Source: an uncultured Brachyspira sp. (GTDB taxonomy: Bacteria > Spirochaetota > Brachyspiria > Brachyspirales > Brachyspiraceae). From it: a stretch of DNA of 64,000 nt. Shown here piece by piece: positions 55,898 to 64,000 of the stretch. The stretch's first letter is position 1. Every line of letters begins with the position of its first letter. The position numbers and the translations under genes were made by a program. The stretch lies in assembly GCF_910588665.1 (NCBI RefSeq), contig NZ_CAJUPR010000005.1, forward strand, positions 1-64,000. The letters are read 5' to 3'. The notes under the pieces are model-generated. The model saw nothing but the letters and a program-made list of their open reading frames with translations. It searched no databases and was not told where the DNA came from.

Positions 55898-57298
55898 ATG
55901 CCGCCAAGATCAAAATTGGGTGAAATACCTAGACAGGAAATGCCAACTAGAAGCGCCGAAGAACGCAGAAATGATTTTAAAGAAGTTCCTCTTGGCTATA
56001 CCGAAGAGCAGGCGTATTTGGAATCTTTAAGATGCTTAGATTGCAAAGTGCCGCATTGTATGGAAGGCTGTCCTGCTAAAGTAAAGATACCTGACTTCAT
56101 ACAGCTTATAGCAGAAAAGAAATTTTTAGAAGCGGCTAAAAAAATTAAGGAAACCAATGCCTTACCCGCAGCCTGCGGAAGGGTATGTCCTCAGGAAGAG
56201 CAATGCGAAAAGAGATGCATAGTCGGTAAAAAATTTGAACCTGTTGCTATAGGAAAATTGGAAATGTTTGTTGCAGACTATGAGAGAAAATATGCCGAAC
56301 ATAAAGAATTAAAAGTTGCAAAAAACGGAAAAAAGGTATGTATAGTAGGAGCAGGTCCTGCAGGCTTAGCTTGTGCGGGAGATTTAATAAAATTAGGATA
56401 TGATGTTACTGTACTTGAAGCTTTGCATACAATAGGCGGAGTATTAATGTACGGAATTCCTGAATTCAGACTCCCTAAAGAATTGGTAGCTTATGAGGTT
56501 GAAAATTTAAAAAAAGACGGCGTAAAGTTTAAAATTAATGAAGTTGCAGGCATATCATTAAATTTTCAAGAGCTTAGAAAAGAATATGATGCGGTATTTT
56601 TAGGAACAGGAGCTGGACTGCCTGCATTCTTAAATATAAATGGGGAGCATTTATGCGGAGTTTATTCTGCAAATGAATATTTAACAAGAGTTAATTTAAT
56701 GGGTGCTTATAAATTTCCTGAAGTTGATACCCCAGTTATAAGACATAAAAGAGTTGCTGTATTAGGCGGAGGAAATGTCGCTATGGACGCCTGCAGAACT
56801 GCCGTAAGGTTAGGCGCTGAAAAAGTATATATAGTTTACAGAAGAACCGAAAATGAACTTCCAGCAAGATTGGAAGAAATACATCATGCTATGGAAGAAG
56901 GCGTTGATTTCAGATTTTTAAGAGCACCTATTGAAATTTTAGGCAATGAAAATGATAATGTCAAAGCTATAAGAACTCAGGTAATGGAGCTTGGAGAAGC
57001 TGATTCAGACGGAAGAAGAAAACCAATTCCTGTAAAAGATAAAACTGAAGATATAGAAGCTGATGCTGTTATAGTTGCCATAGGAACTACTCCCAATCCG
57101 CTTATCGCAAAAAAAGTGCCTGAATTAAAAACTATAAAAAAGGGTACTTATGCTATAAATGATGAAACAGGGGCTACTTCTATGGAGGGCGTATTCGCAG
57201 GAGGAGATGCGGTAAGAGGAGCCGCTACCGTTATTCTAGCTATAGGAGACGGTAAAAAAGCAGCCGCAGGAATAGATAAATATTTATCTAGTAAATAA
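55898..57298 (+). CDS. gltA: Glutamate synthase small-subunit-like flavoprotein (GltA/NfnB type)
   Basis: 466 residues. The N-terminal 110 residues hold two cysteine clusters (CLDCKVPHCMEGCP and CGRVCPQEEQCEKRC) for iron-sulfur centres. The FAD part has KKVCIVGAGPAGLACAG (about 149-165) and the NADPH part has VAVLGGGNVAMDACRTA (about 288-304). The C-terminal block TPNPLIAKK then GGDAVRGAATVILAIGDGK is the family signature. It could feed a glutamate synthase or act as NfnB; no large subunit or NfnA is nearby, so the partner is unknown. AGGAG lies before the start. Confidence 0.9.
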   Translation: MPPRSKLGEIPRQEMPTRSAEERRNDFKEVPLGYTEEQAYLESLRCLDCKVPHCMEGCPAKVKIPDFIQLIAEKKFLEAAKKIKETNALPAACGRVCPQEEQCEKRCIVGKKFEPVAIGKLEMFVADYERKYAEHKELKVAKNGKKVCIVGAGPAGLACAGDLIKLGYDVTVLEALHTIGGVLMYGIPEFRLPKELVAYEVENLKKDGVKFKINEVAGISLNFQELRKEYDAVFLGTGAGLPAFLNINGEHLCGVYSANEYLTRVNLMGAYKFPEVDTPVIRHKRVAVLGGGNVAMDACRTAVRLGAEKVYIVYRRTENELPARLEEIHHAMEEGVDFRFLRAPIEILGNENDNVKAIRTQVMELGEADSDGRRKPIPVKDKTEDIEADAVIVAIGTTPNPLIAKKVPELKTIKKGTYAINDETGATSMEGVFAGGDAVRGAATVILAIGDGKKAAAGIDKYLSSK

Positions 57299-57579
57299 TT
57301 TATTACTTTAATAATTAATTAAATAATATAAGGTCTTTAATCTTTTTTTTTAATTAATTTAAAAAAATTATCTTAAATTACTGCTGTTTTTTATGTTTTA
57401 TAAAAAGTAAAAAAATATAAAAGTTGTTGACTTTTATACCGTTAATAATATAGTTAACATAACTGTATTATTTTTTATAATAAAATTTAATTATATTTTT
57501 TCTTATTTTAATAATTATGGTTTTATTTATTTAAATCCATAAAATATATTTTATGAAAATTGGGAGGATTAATCTGATT

Positions 57580-58200
57580 ATGAAATTAAAGTTAAAAATA
57601 GGTTTTATTACATTAATAGCTTTTATATTTATTTCATGCGGCGGCTTACCCGTAAAGGAATATGAGAGAGTAACAGCTTTAAGAGACACAATAGTAAACA
57701 AATATCCCGAAATAAAAACATTTGCTCAGGAAGATTTTGATATAGCTGAAAAAGGATATACCGAAGCTGATATTATTATGAAAGAAGAAAATAAAGATGA
57801 GGCGGATAAAGCCAAAGAACTATTATTGACAGCCGAAACAAATTATAATCTTGTTTTAGATAAAGGCTTGCCTCCATATTCAGAGATATTGAAAAAACAA
57901 ACAGATGAAAGCGCCACTAATGCTATTAATATTAAAGCAGGCGTAATGTATGCTAATGAATTCAGTAAGGCTGATGCTTTATATAGGGAAGCTGATGTTA
58001 TGTATACGGCTGAAAATAAAGACTATAGAGCAATGGTAGATAAGCTTTATAAAGCTAAAGAGGCTTATACGGACTTATATAATAAAACTAAAGAAAAATT
58101 TGACAGGAGCGATGAGGCTTTAAAATTGGTAAAAGAGCGTTTAGCTCAATTAGAAAAAATGATGCAGGAAATAGAAGCCTTTGAGCAAGAACAGAATTAA
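57580..58200 (+). CDS. Lipoprotein with helical coiled-coil body
   Basis: 206 residues. I choose ATG at 57580 (MKLKLKIGFI...), with GGGAGG thirteen bases upstream; the ATG at 57553 would place that site inside the gene. The lipoprotein signal ends at C20 (IFISCGG). The remainder is helical, with heptad-like repeats (FDIAEKGYTEADIIMKEE..., LYREADVMYTAENKDYRAMVDKLYKAKEAYTDLY) and a coiled-coil end (LKLVKERLAQLEKMMQEIE). It is followed 17 bases later by the LysM-like envelope protein and the two are probably cotranscribed. Confidence 0.8.
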   Translation: MKLKLKIGFITLIAFIFISCGGLPVKEYERVTALRDTIVNKYPEIKTFAQEDFDIAEKGYTEADIIMKEENKDEADKAKELLLTAETNYNLVLDKGLPPYSEILKKQTDESATNAINIKAGVMYANEFSKADALYREADVMYTAENKDYRAMVDKLYKAKEAYTDLYNKTKEKFDRSDEALKLVKERLAQLEKMMQEIEAFEQEQN

Positions 58201-58220
58201 ATATTTTAAGGAGTAAGATG

Positions 58221-59993
58221 ATGAGAATAAAAAAAATAATAGCTATTATAGGTTTATTATCTTTTACATGGTCTATTTTACCGGCTCAAACTTATGAAGA
58301 TGCTGCAAAAATAACAGATGAAGCGGATAGTTTGCAAAATGAAGGACAGTATCAGCAGTCTTATGATAAATCTCAGGAGGCTTCAGCTACTATAGACAAA
58401 GCAAGTATGGCGTTATTCTACAGACTTATGAATGCTAGAATAAATAAAACTAAAAATGATGCAGATAACGCTATAACAGAAATTAATCAGATGGGAGCAT
58501 CTTCCGATAATCAATTTAAAGCAACTTATGAAGAAGCAGTTAAATACTTTGATGAAGGAAATGCCAATATAGGAAGTATGCCTTCTCCAGATGCTACAGC
58601 TCAAAATGATGAAGAGTTTACAGCTGCATCCAATACTTTTAATACAGTTCTGCAGTATTTTAATAATGCATTAGCATCAGCCAATACGGTTAAAGAAGGT
58701 TATTTGGGAAGAGAAAGAGACACTGCTTCTAAAGCTATAGCAGATGCAAGAGGAAAATATAATTCAGCTTTGGGAAAAAGTATAAAAGCAGGCGATAATA
58801 ATGATAAAACCGTATCAGGAGCATTAACTAAGGCAGATGAGGCTTTGAAAGCCGATAATTTTGCAAGCGTACAGCAAAATGTTGCAGCCGCTCTTGCAGG
58901 AATAAATAAAGCTGAAGCAGATGCCGCCGCTAAAGCCGCTGCAGAGGCTAAAGCTAAGGCGGAAGCTGAGGCTAGAGCAAAAGCTAAAGCGGAGGCTGAA
59001 GCTAAGGCGGAAGCTGAGGCTAGAGCAAAAGCTAAAGCGGAGGCTGAAGCTAAGGCAAAAGCCGAAGCAGAGGCAAAAAGAAAGGCGGAAGAAGAGGCTA
59101 GATTAAGAGCTCAGCAGGAAGCTATAGCCAAAGCTAAACAGGATATTGCCAATGCTCAGCAAAAATACAACAATCTTATAAATGATAATACCATAACAAG
59201 AGGCAATGAAGATGATAATAATATATCCACTCTTTTAGCCGACGCTAATAATATAGTGGAGACTAATCCTGAAAATGCAAGCAAGAAAGCTTTAGAAGCC
59301 TCTAAAACTATGGACGATTTAATTAATAACAGAGATAATGCTATAGAAAGAGAAGAAAATCAAAGACAGCTGGATAATATTAAAGCCAGATATCAGCAAT
59401 TAGTTAATGACGGTTATATAATTACAGGAAGCGAAGAAGATCAGAATCTTTCTCATATAATAAAAGATGCGGAAGATGCTTTGGCTAATAATGATAATAC
59501 TTTAGCCAGAGAAAAACTTGAAGAAGCCAACAGAAATATGAATGCTATATATGAAATGGGACCTAAAAAACCAGGTGACGGAGATTTAGTTGATATAGAT
59601 ACGGACAATAATGAAACCGGTCAGATTATAGATGCTACTACAGGTCAATCTGTTAATACCGAAGGTAAAATTACTGTACTTCCTATGTATTATACGGTTG
59701 TGCAAAGAACTCCTTTAACTGATGCCTTATGGAGAATAGCGGGCTACTCTTTCATATATAATAATCCTATACAATGGTACAGATTATATCAGGCTAACAG
59801 AAATATATTGAGAGATCCTAATAATCCAGATTTAATACTTCCTGGTCAGTTATTAACAATACCTAGTATGAACGGAGAGGAGAGAGCCGGAACTTATGAT
59901 CCTAATATGGAATATATTACATACGATGAGGCTATAATATTAAGAAATCAGCAGCAAAATAATAATACTGCAGAAGAAACAGCCGCACAATAA
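58221..59993 (+). CDS. TolA-like envelope protein with C-terminal LysM-like domain
   Basis: About 590 residues. A signal peptide (MRIKKIIAIIGLLSFTWSILPAQ) is followed by helices with repeats of Asp/Ala. Between about residues 235 and 295 an Ala-Lys-Glu stretch runs like the central rod of TolA. After further helices, residues about 488-560 form a LysM-like domain (YYTVVQRTPLTDALWRIAGYSF, then WYRLYQANRNILRDP and PDLILPGQLLTIP) that should bind peptidoglycan. AAGGAG lies before the start. Together with the lipoprotein upstream it may link outer membrane and cell wall; that is inference. Confidence 0.85.
   Translation: MRIKKIIAIIGLLSFTWSILPAQTYEDAAKITDEADSLQNEGQYQQSYDKSQEASATIDKASMALFYRLMNARINKTKNDADNAITEINQMGASSDNQFKATYEEAVKYFDEGNANIGSMPSPDATAQNDEEFTAASNTFNTVLQYFNNALASANTVKEGYLGRERDTASKAIADARGKYNSALGKSIKAGDNNDKTVSGALTKADEALKADNFASVQQNVAAALAGINKAEADAAAKAAAEAKAKAEAEARAKAKAEAEAKAEAEARAKAKAEAEAKAKAEAEAKRKAEEEARLRAQQEAIAKAKQDIANAQQKYNNLINDNTITRGNEDDNNISTLLADANNIVETNPENASKKALEASKTMDDLINNRDNAIEREENQRQLDNIKARYQQLVNDGYIITGSEEDQNLSHIIKDAEDALANNDNTLAREKLEEANRNMNAIYEMGPKKPGDGDLVDIDTDNNETGQIIDATTGQSVNTEGKITVLPMYYTVVQRTPLTDALWRIAGYSFIYNNPIQWYRLYQANRNILRDPNNPDLILPGQLLTIPSMNGEERAGTYDPNMEYITYDEAIILRNQQQNNNTAEETAAQ
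58953..59048 (+). repeat. Two exact 48-bp tandem repeats
   Basis: Units at 58953-59000 and 59001-59048 are identical. They encode the Ala/Lys/Glu rod of the LysM-like protein, so copy number could vary in frame by 16 residues. Confidence 0.9.
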
Positions 59994-60007
59994 AAAAATT
60001 AATTGAT

Positions 60008-60047
60008 AAAAATCTATGCATAATATATTTATGCATAGATTTTTTTA
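60008..60047 (+). terminator. Terminator after the LysM-like protein gene
   Basis: A long stem (AAATCTATGCATAA with TTATGCATAGATTT) around a short loop, followed by a T-run. Confidence 0.8.
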
Positions 60048-60180
60048 TCTGAATACTCATCTTATAAAAAAATATATATAATTCAAAAAGCAGTATTTTA
60101 ATATCTTAATAAAGAATAATTTAAACCAAATAATAAAAATATAAAGTATTAAAAAATTAATGTATTATTTATGATGTAAA

Positions 60181-60230
60181 AAAAGATGCTTTAAAAATTA
60201 TTGTATTAAATAATTTAAAAAGCATCTTCA
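60181..60230 (-). terminator. Terminator after clpC
   Basis: On the minus strand AAGATGCTTT and AAAGCATCTT pair around an AT-rich interior, followed by a run of T. Confidence 0.7.
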
Positions 60231-60255
60231 ATATTTATAGGAGTATGTATGTTAA

Positions 60256-62745
60256 CTAACTTTTAGATAATTCCTTGTCTTCTGTTTTAACAGGCTTATC
60301 ATAAGAAAATATTAAAGAGCCATCATTATTAGCATCAACATTAACTGTATATCCCTCTTCTATATTGCCGAATAATATTTCAGTACTGATATAATCTTCT
60401 ATCTCTTTCTGTATAGCTCTTCTTAGACTTCTGGCACCGTATTTTTTATCAAAACCTTTATCTATAATATAGCTCTTAGCTTCTTCCGTCAAATTGATAA
60501 TAATATTTTTTTCTTTGATAGCATCATTTAATTCTTTAAGCATTATATTGATAATATCCTTCAAATCATCTTTAGTAAGAGTATGGAAAACTATAATATC
60601 ATCAATTCTATTTAAAAACTCAGGATTAAAAGTTTGCTTTAATTCTTCTAAGGCAAAGTTTTTTATATCATCAGAATCTTTTTCACTACCTACGGCATTA
60701 AATCCTAAAGAACCGCCTTTAACAATGTCTCTGGCTCCTAAATTACTGGTTATTATTATAATAGTATTTGAAAAATCAACCTTTATTCCAAAATTATCGG
60801 TAAGCTGCCCCTCTTCAAGAACCTGCAAAAGTATATTAGCAACATCAGGGTGGGCTTTTTCTATTTCATCAAAAAGTATAAGAGAATAAGGTTTTCTTCT
60901 TACTTTCTCGGTAAGTCCGCCGCCTTCTTCATAACCCACATATCCCGGAGGTGCCCCTATAAGTCTGCTTACGGCAAATTTCTCCATAAACTCGCTCATA
61001 TCTATTCTAATAAGAGCATCACTGTCACCAAACATAAATTCTGAAAGAACTTTAGCCAAAGCTGTTTTCCCAACTCCAGTAGGTCCTAAAAATATAAAGC
61101 TTCCAAGAGGTCTTTTAGAAGTTTTAAGTCCTGCTCTGCTTCTTCTTATAGCTTTGGAAATCAAAGATATAGCTTCTTGCTGACCTACAATTTTTTGATG
61201 AAGCTCCTCTTCCATTCCTATGAGTCTTTTGCTTTCAGAACTTAATAATCTTTTGATAGGTATATTTGTTATTTCTGATATAACATGTCTTATATCATCT
61301 TCTTCAATATATGTATCTATTTTTCTTCTTTCTTCACGCCATTTTTCTTCTTTTTTTAAAATTTCTTCCTGTAATGAAGTTATTTCATCTCTTATTTTAG
61401 CAGCCTCTTCAAAATTCTGATTATCAACAGCATTCTTTTTATCCTGATTAAGCTCCTCTATTTTCTTTTCCAAATCTTTAACCTCCTGAGGTCTTGTCAT
61501 ATTCAGAAGTCTAGCCCTTGAACCAGCTTCATCTATTAAATCTATAGCTTTATCAGGCAAATATCTTTCAAAAATATATCTCTTGCTTAAAACAGCAGCA
61601 GAATTAATAGCCTCATCAGTATATTTTACCTTATGATGCTCTTCATATTTGCTTTTTATTCCGTTTAATATCTCTATAGTATCCTCTATACTAGGCTCCT
61701 CCACATTAATAGGCTGAAATCTTCTAACTAAAGCACCGTCTTTTTCTATATACTTTCTATATTCATTAATTGTTGTAGCGCCTATACACTGAATTTCACC
61801 TCTTGAAAGCGCAGGCTTAAGCATATTAGCGGCATCTAAAGCACCTTCTGCTCCGCCCGCTCCTATTAATGTATGAAGCTCATCTATAAATATTATAATA
61901 TTATTTGCTTTTTTTATTTCTAATACTATATTTTTTATTCTCTCTTCAAACTCTCCTCTGTATTTTGTACCAGCAACAACAGAAGATAAATCTAAAGTTA
62001 ATACCCGCTTTTTCAATAAAATATCAGGAACATCAGCTGACACTATCTTTTCAGCCAAGCCTTCAACTATGGCGGTTTTACCTACTCCTGGCTCACCTAG
62101 AAGTATAGGATTATTTTTCTTTCTTCTGGAAAGTATCTGAATTACTCTCATAACTTCATTTTCTCTGCCTATAACTCTGTCTAAAGCCTTATCCCTTGCC
62201 ATCTTTGTTAAATCACGGGCAAATTGATCTAATGTAGGAGTTTTTATTTTTTTTACATTATCTTCCTGATGAGTCTGCTCTGAAGACAGTATATTGCTTG
62301 ATGCAACCCCAAGCATCTTTAATATTTCCTGTCTTAATATGCTAAGTTCAAGCCCCATACTGGTAAGCACATTATAAGCTGTACCGCTTTCTTCTCTCAA
62401 AAGTCCTAAAAGCAAATGCTCTGTTCCTATATAATTATGACTTAAAGCTCTAGCCTCTTCAGCAGACCTGCTTATAAGTTTTTGTACTCTTGGGGCGGTC
62501 GGCAATGTGCCGAATACTTTTGTGGCGGAAGATTTTACCATAGCAGACTCTAATTCTAACTTTAATCTGTCTAAATCTATTTTCAATCTCATTAAAACAC
62601 GGGTAGCCAAAGCTTCGGATTCATGAAGTAATCCTAAAAGTATATGTTCGGGAGTAACCATATCATGATTTAATCTTTTTGCTTCCTCCTGAGCATACAA
62701 CTCTATAACTTTTTTTGCTTTACTTGTTAAATGAAATTGAAACAT
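60256..62745 (-). CDS. clpC: ATP-dependent chaperone ClpC
   Basis: AAA+ unfoldase that feeds proteins to ClpP, about 829 residues. The start is ATG at 62745 (MFQFHLTSKAKKVIELYAQ), with AGGA eight bases before it; the longer frame from 62850 adds only a spurious hydrophobic stretch. A double Clp_N repeat (1-145) leads to the first AAA module (GEPGVGKTAIVEGLA, about 205-220). A UVR-type helical middle segment follows (NFEEAAKIRDEI), then the second AAA module (FLGPTGVGKTALAK, and FDEIEKAHPDV). ClpC rather than ClpA/ClpB fits the UVR motif and length. It follows the sigma factor and the small membrane gene. Confidence 0.97.
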   Translation of the reverse strand: MFQFHLTSKAKKVIELYAQEEAKRLNHDMVTPEHILLGLLHESEALATRVLMRLKIDLDRLKLELESAMVKSSATKVFGTLPTAPRVQKLISRSAEEARALSHNYIGTEHLLLGLLREESGTAYNVLTSMGLELSILRQEILKMLGVASSNILSSEQTHQEDNVKKIKTPTLDQFARDLTKMARDKALDRVIGRENEVMRVIQILSRRKKNNPILLGEPGVGKTAIVEGLAEKIVSADVPDILLKKRVLTLDLSSVVAGTKYRGEFEERIKNIVLEIKKANNIIIFIDELHTLIGAGGAEGALDAANMLKPALSRGEIQCIGATTINEYRKYIEKDGALVRRFQPINVEEPSIEDTIEILNGIKSKYEEHHKVKYTDEAINSAAVLSKRYIFERYLPDKAIDLIDEAGSRARLLNMTRPQEVKDLEKKIEELNQDKKNAVDNQNFEEAAKIRDEITSLQEEILKKEEKWREERRKIDTYIEEDDIRHVISEITNIPIKRLLSSESKRLIGMEEELHQKIVGQQEAISLISKAIRRSRAGLKTSKRPLGSFIFLGPTGVGKTALAKVLSEFMFGDSDALIRIDMSEFMEKFAVSRLIGAPPGYVGYEEGGGLTEKVRRKPYSLILFDEIEKAHPDVANILLQVLEEGQLTDNFGIKVDFSNTIIIITSNLGARDIVKGGSLGFNAVGSEKDSDDIKNFALEELKQTFNPEFLNRIDDIIVFHTLTKDDLKDIINIMLKELNDAIKEKNIIINLTEEAKSYIIDKGFDKKYGARSLRRAIQKEIEDYISTEILFGNIEEGYTVNVDANNDGSLIFSYDKPVKTEDKELSKS

Positions 62746-62905
62746 GTTATAATCCTGCAATATATAATATTTATATATAAAAAATATTCTGGTAATTATT
62801 ATCGGATATAATAGAAATACTATTATATAAATAAAATTATACATCAGCATATAAAATATAATATGATAATGTATAATTTTAAATTTCTTCCGCAGATATT
62901 AAATT

Positions 62906-63241
62906 TTAAATAAAACTGCTATTAACCACATTAACAATATTTTCTTTATTTCTAACAGACGATGCAGTATTAGTTTTAATGGAATTGCTTCTGAATCTGC
63001 CTGTATTACCGTAAAACAAAAACAAACTAAGCATCAAAACTATTGCCGTAGATAAGGCTAAGGAAAGCTTAAAAGAACACATAAAAACATACAATGGATT
63101 AAATTTATTTTTATCCATAGTCTCCATTTTAGCTCTATGAAGCATATGCTGCCACTCCCTATCAGGCAGATTAGGCAAATCGAAATGATGTCTTTTTTTC
63201 TCGATTTTGCTTTTAAATTGCATCATGTCATGTAATTTCAT
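62906..63241 (-). CDS. Small single-span membrane protein, possible anti-sigma factor
   Basis: 111 residues. A charged N-terminal half (with PDREWQHMLHRAKMETM) is followed by one membrane helix (about 53-76, VFMCSFKLSLALSTAIVLMLSLFLFYG) and a short polar end. The start codon overlaps the sigma factor stop by four bases, so the two are translationally coupled, the usual layout for an anti-sigma gene. The zinc-binding HxxxCxxC mark of common anti-sigma factors is missing. The role is inferred from context. clpC follows. Confidence 0.6.
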   Translation of the reverse strand: MKLHDMMQFKSKIEKKRHHFDLPNLPDREWQHMLHRAKMETMDKNKFNPLYVFMCSFKLSLALSTAIVLMLSLFLFYGNTGRFRSNSIKTNTASSVRNKENIVNVVNSSFI

Positions 63242-63810
63242 AAAAGAGTCCTTTCCTTTTCTAATAACGATTTCATTTTCTTAAGAGCATAAGAATAATT
63301 GCTCTTAGCTGAATCGCCTGATATACTTAAAATATCTGCTATTTCTTTATATGAGTAATTCTCGTAATATCTCAATATAAAAACATCTCTTTGTTTTCCT
63401 TTTAATTTCATAGAAGCATTATATATTTTTTCTTTAAGATATATCCTTTCATATTCTTTTTCAGTATTATATCTTTTATCATCAACTATCTCCAATTTTT
63501 CCAAATACGGAGATTCTCTCCTATAAGCTTTAGAATACATATTAATAGCAGTATTACTTATTATACGATACAGCCAGCCTTTAAAGTAATTGCGTTCTTC
63601 ATATCTGTCTATTGCCCTATATACCCGTATTAATACATCCTGCGTTAAATCCATAGCATCTTCATAATTATGCATAAAACGGTATGACAAATTAAATATG
63701 TAATTTTTGTACCTTGTTAATAAAATATCCAAGGCTTCACTGTCGCCTTTCTTATGTGCTTCTATTAATTCATAATCTTTTAATAATTCTTTTTCTTTAG
63801 TTACTATCAT
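63238..63810 (-). CDS. ECF-type RNA polymerase sigma factor
   Basis: 190 residues. Region 2 (about 22-95) has DILLTRYKNYIFNLSYRFMHNYEDAMDLTQDVLIRVYRAI and FKGWLYRIISNTAIN. Region 4 (about 130-185) has MKLKGKQRDVFILRYYENYSYKEIADILSISGDSAKSNYSYALKKMK. Both contact the promoter (-10 and -35). The linker between is short, typical of ECF factors. I start at ATG 63810, with GGAG upstream at the right spacing. It is coupled with the small membrane protein and likely governs an envelope-stress group that may include clpC. Confidence 0.93.
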   Translation of the reverse strand: MIVTKEKELLKDYELIEAHKKGDSEALDILLTRYKNYIFNLSYRFMHNYEDAMDLTQDVLIRVYRAIDRYEERNYFKGWLYRIISNTAINMYSKAYRRESPYLEKLEIVDDKRYNTEKEYERIYLKEKIYNASMKLKGKQRDVFILRYYENYSYKEIADILSISGDSAKSNYSYALKKMKSLLEKERTLL

Positions 63811-63887
63811 AATCCACAAACTCCAATAATTATCTGTTATTAAATATACATACTATATTATAACAAATAAACATACAATAAGTAAAA

Positions 63888-64000
63888 TCAAGCCATAAAT
63901 GATTCTTTAGAAAAATTTTTATTAGAATTATCTATTTTTTTATCATCATTGCTTGAAATCACTGTCTCTCTATCCTTAAATGCATTTTCTATATCATATT
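63888..64000 (-). CDS. Truncated gene end, hypothetical
   Basis: The last 37 codons of a minus-strand gene cut by the window edge. The end reads YDIENAFKDRETVISSNDDK and closes with KNFSKESFMA before TGA. It is polar and Lys/Ser/Asn-rich; nothing is recognised. It lies 78 bases before the sigma factor gene and in the same direction. Confidence 0.5.
   Translation of the reverse strand, partial: YDIENAFKDRETVISSNDDKKIDNSNKNFSKESFMA

Noticed and set aside
1..64000. CRISPR array, prophage or insertion sequence
   Set aside because: No regularly spaced repeats, no transposase or integrase, and no phage structural genes were seen apart from one small possible remnant.

Overview
The window is about 64 kb of very AT-rich spirochaete DNA, most likely from Brachyspira. 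The assignment rests on the low GC content with A/T-ending codons, a flagellar rod-binding gene, two chemotaxis receptors, several lipoproteins and beta-barrel-like envelope proteins, and the overall protein style. It is inferred from the sequence and was not tested by any search. There is no rRNA operon, CRISPR array, intact insertion sequence or prophage.

Left part (1-5.3 kb): minus-strand genes for an outer-membrane-like protein, recA, the small SRP RNA, tRNA-Ser(GGA), tRNA-Arg(GCG), a second outer-membrane-like protein, rsfS and an LCP/LytR protein. Next (5.4-10.1 kb), plus strand: a tiny membrane ORF, a CsgG-like protein, a propeller-like protein, lipoprotein forms of MsrB and MsrA, then purE and purC. 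A two-way terminator separates these from a minus-strand membrane gene and purF. At 12.4-13.2 kb lies a frameshifted outer-membrane protein gene, followed by a GT9 glycosyltransferase and an AI-2E/PerM transporter.

Middle: a plus-strand DNA-processing run (AddA-like helicase-nuclease, TPR lipoprotein, dprA, topA, amidase) meets a minus-strand run (5'-nucleotidase lipoprotein, murJ, a chemoreceptor with a long extra C-terminal domain, flgJ-like rod-binding gene, DUF2752, polA). A second chemoreceptor and an OppA-like lipoprotein follow on the plus strand. The islet at 38.3-39.4 kb is the most accessory-looking part. It has a Panacea (DUF4065, antitoxin-like) gene flanked by two related, hairpin-rich non-coding elements, one of which overlaps a minus-strand coding remnant.

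Right part: DUF4153-like membrane protein, rsgA, a heavy-metal P-type ATPase with its ArsR-type regulator and a palindromic operator, a DUF4954 beta-helix protein, prmA, proA, TM2 and phasin-like proteins, a UbiB kinase, tRNA-Asn(GTT), a DUF4912 protein with a histone-H1-like tail, an IspH-membrane-domain fusion with rpmB upstream, a GltA/NfnB-like flavoprotein, two envelope proteins (one TolA-like with a terminal LysM-like domain), then clpC, a small membrane protein and an ECF sigma factor. A cut gene end closes the window.

Main themes are genome maintenance (recA, addA, dprA, topA, polA), purine synthesis (purE, purC, purF), cell envelope building (LCP, murJ, amidase, IspH fusion, GT9), chemotaxis and motility, oxidative and metal stress (msrA, msrB, metal ATPase, clpC/sigma), and ribosome assembly (rsfS, rsgA, prmA, rpmB).
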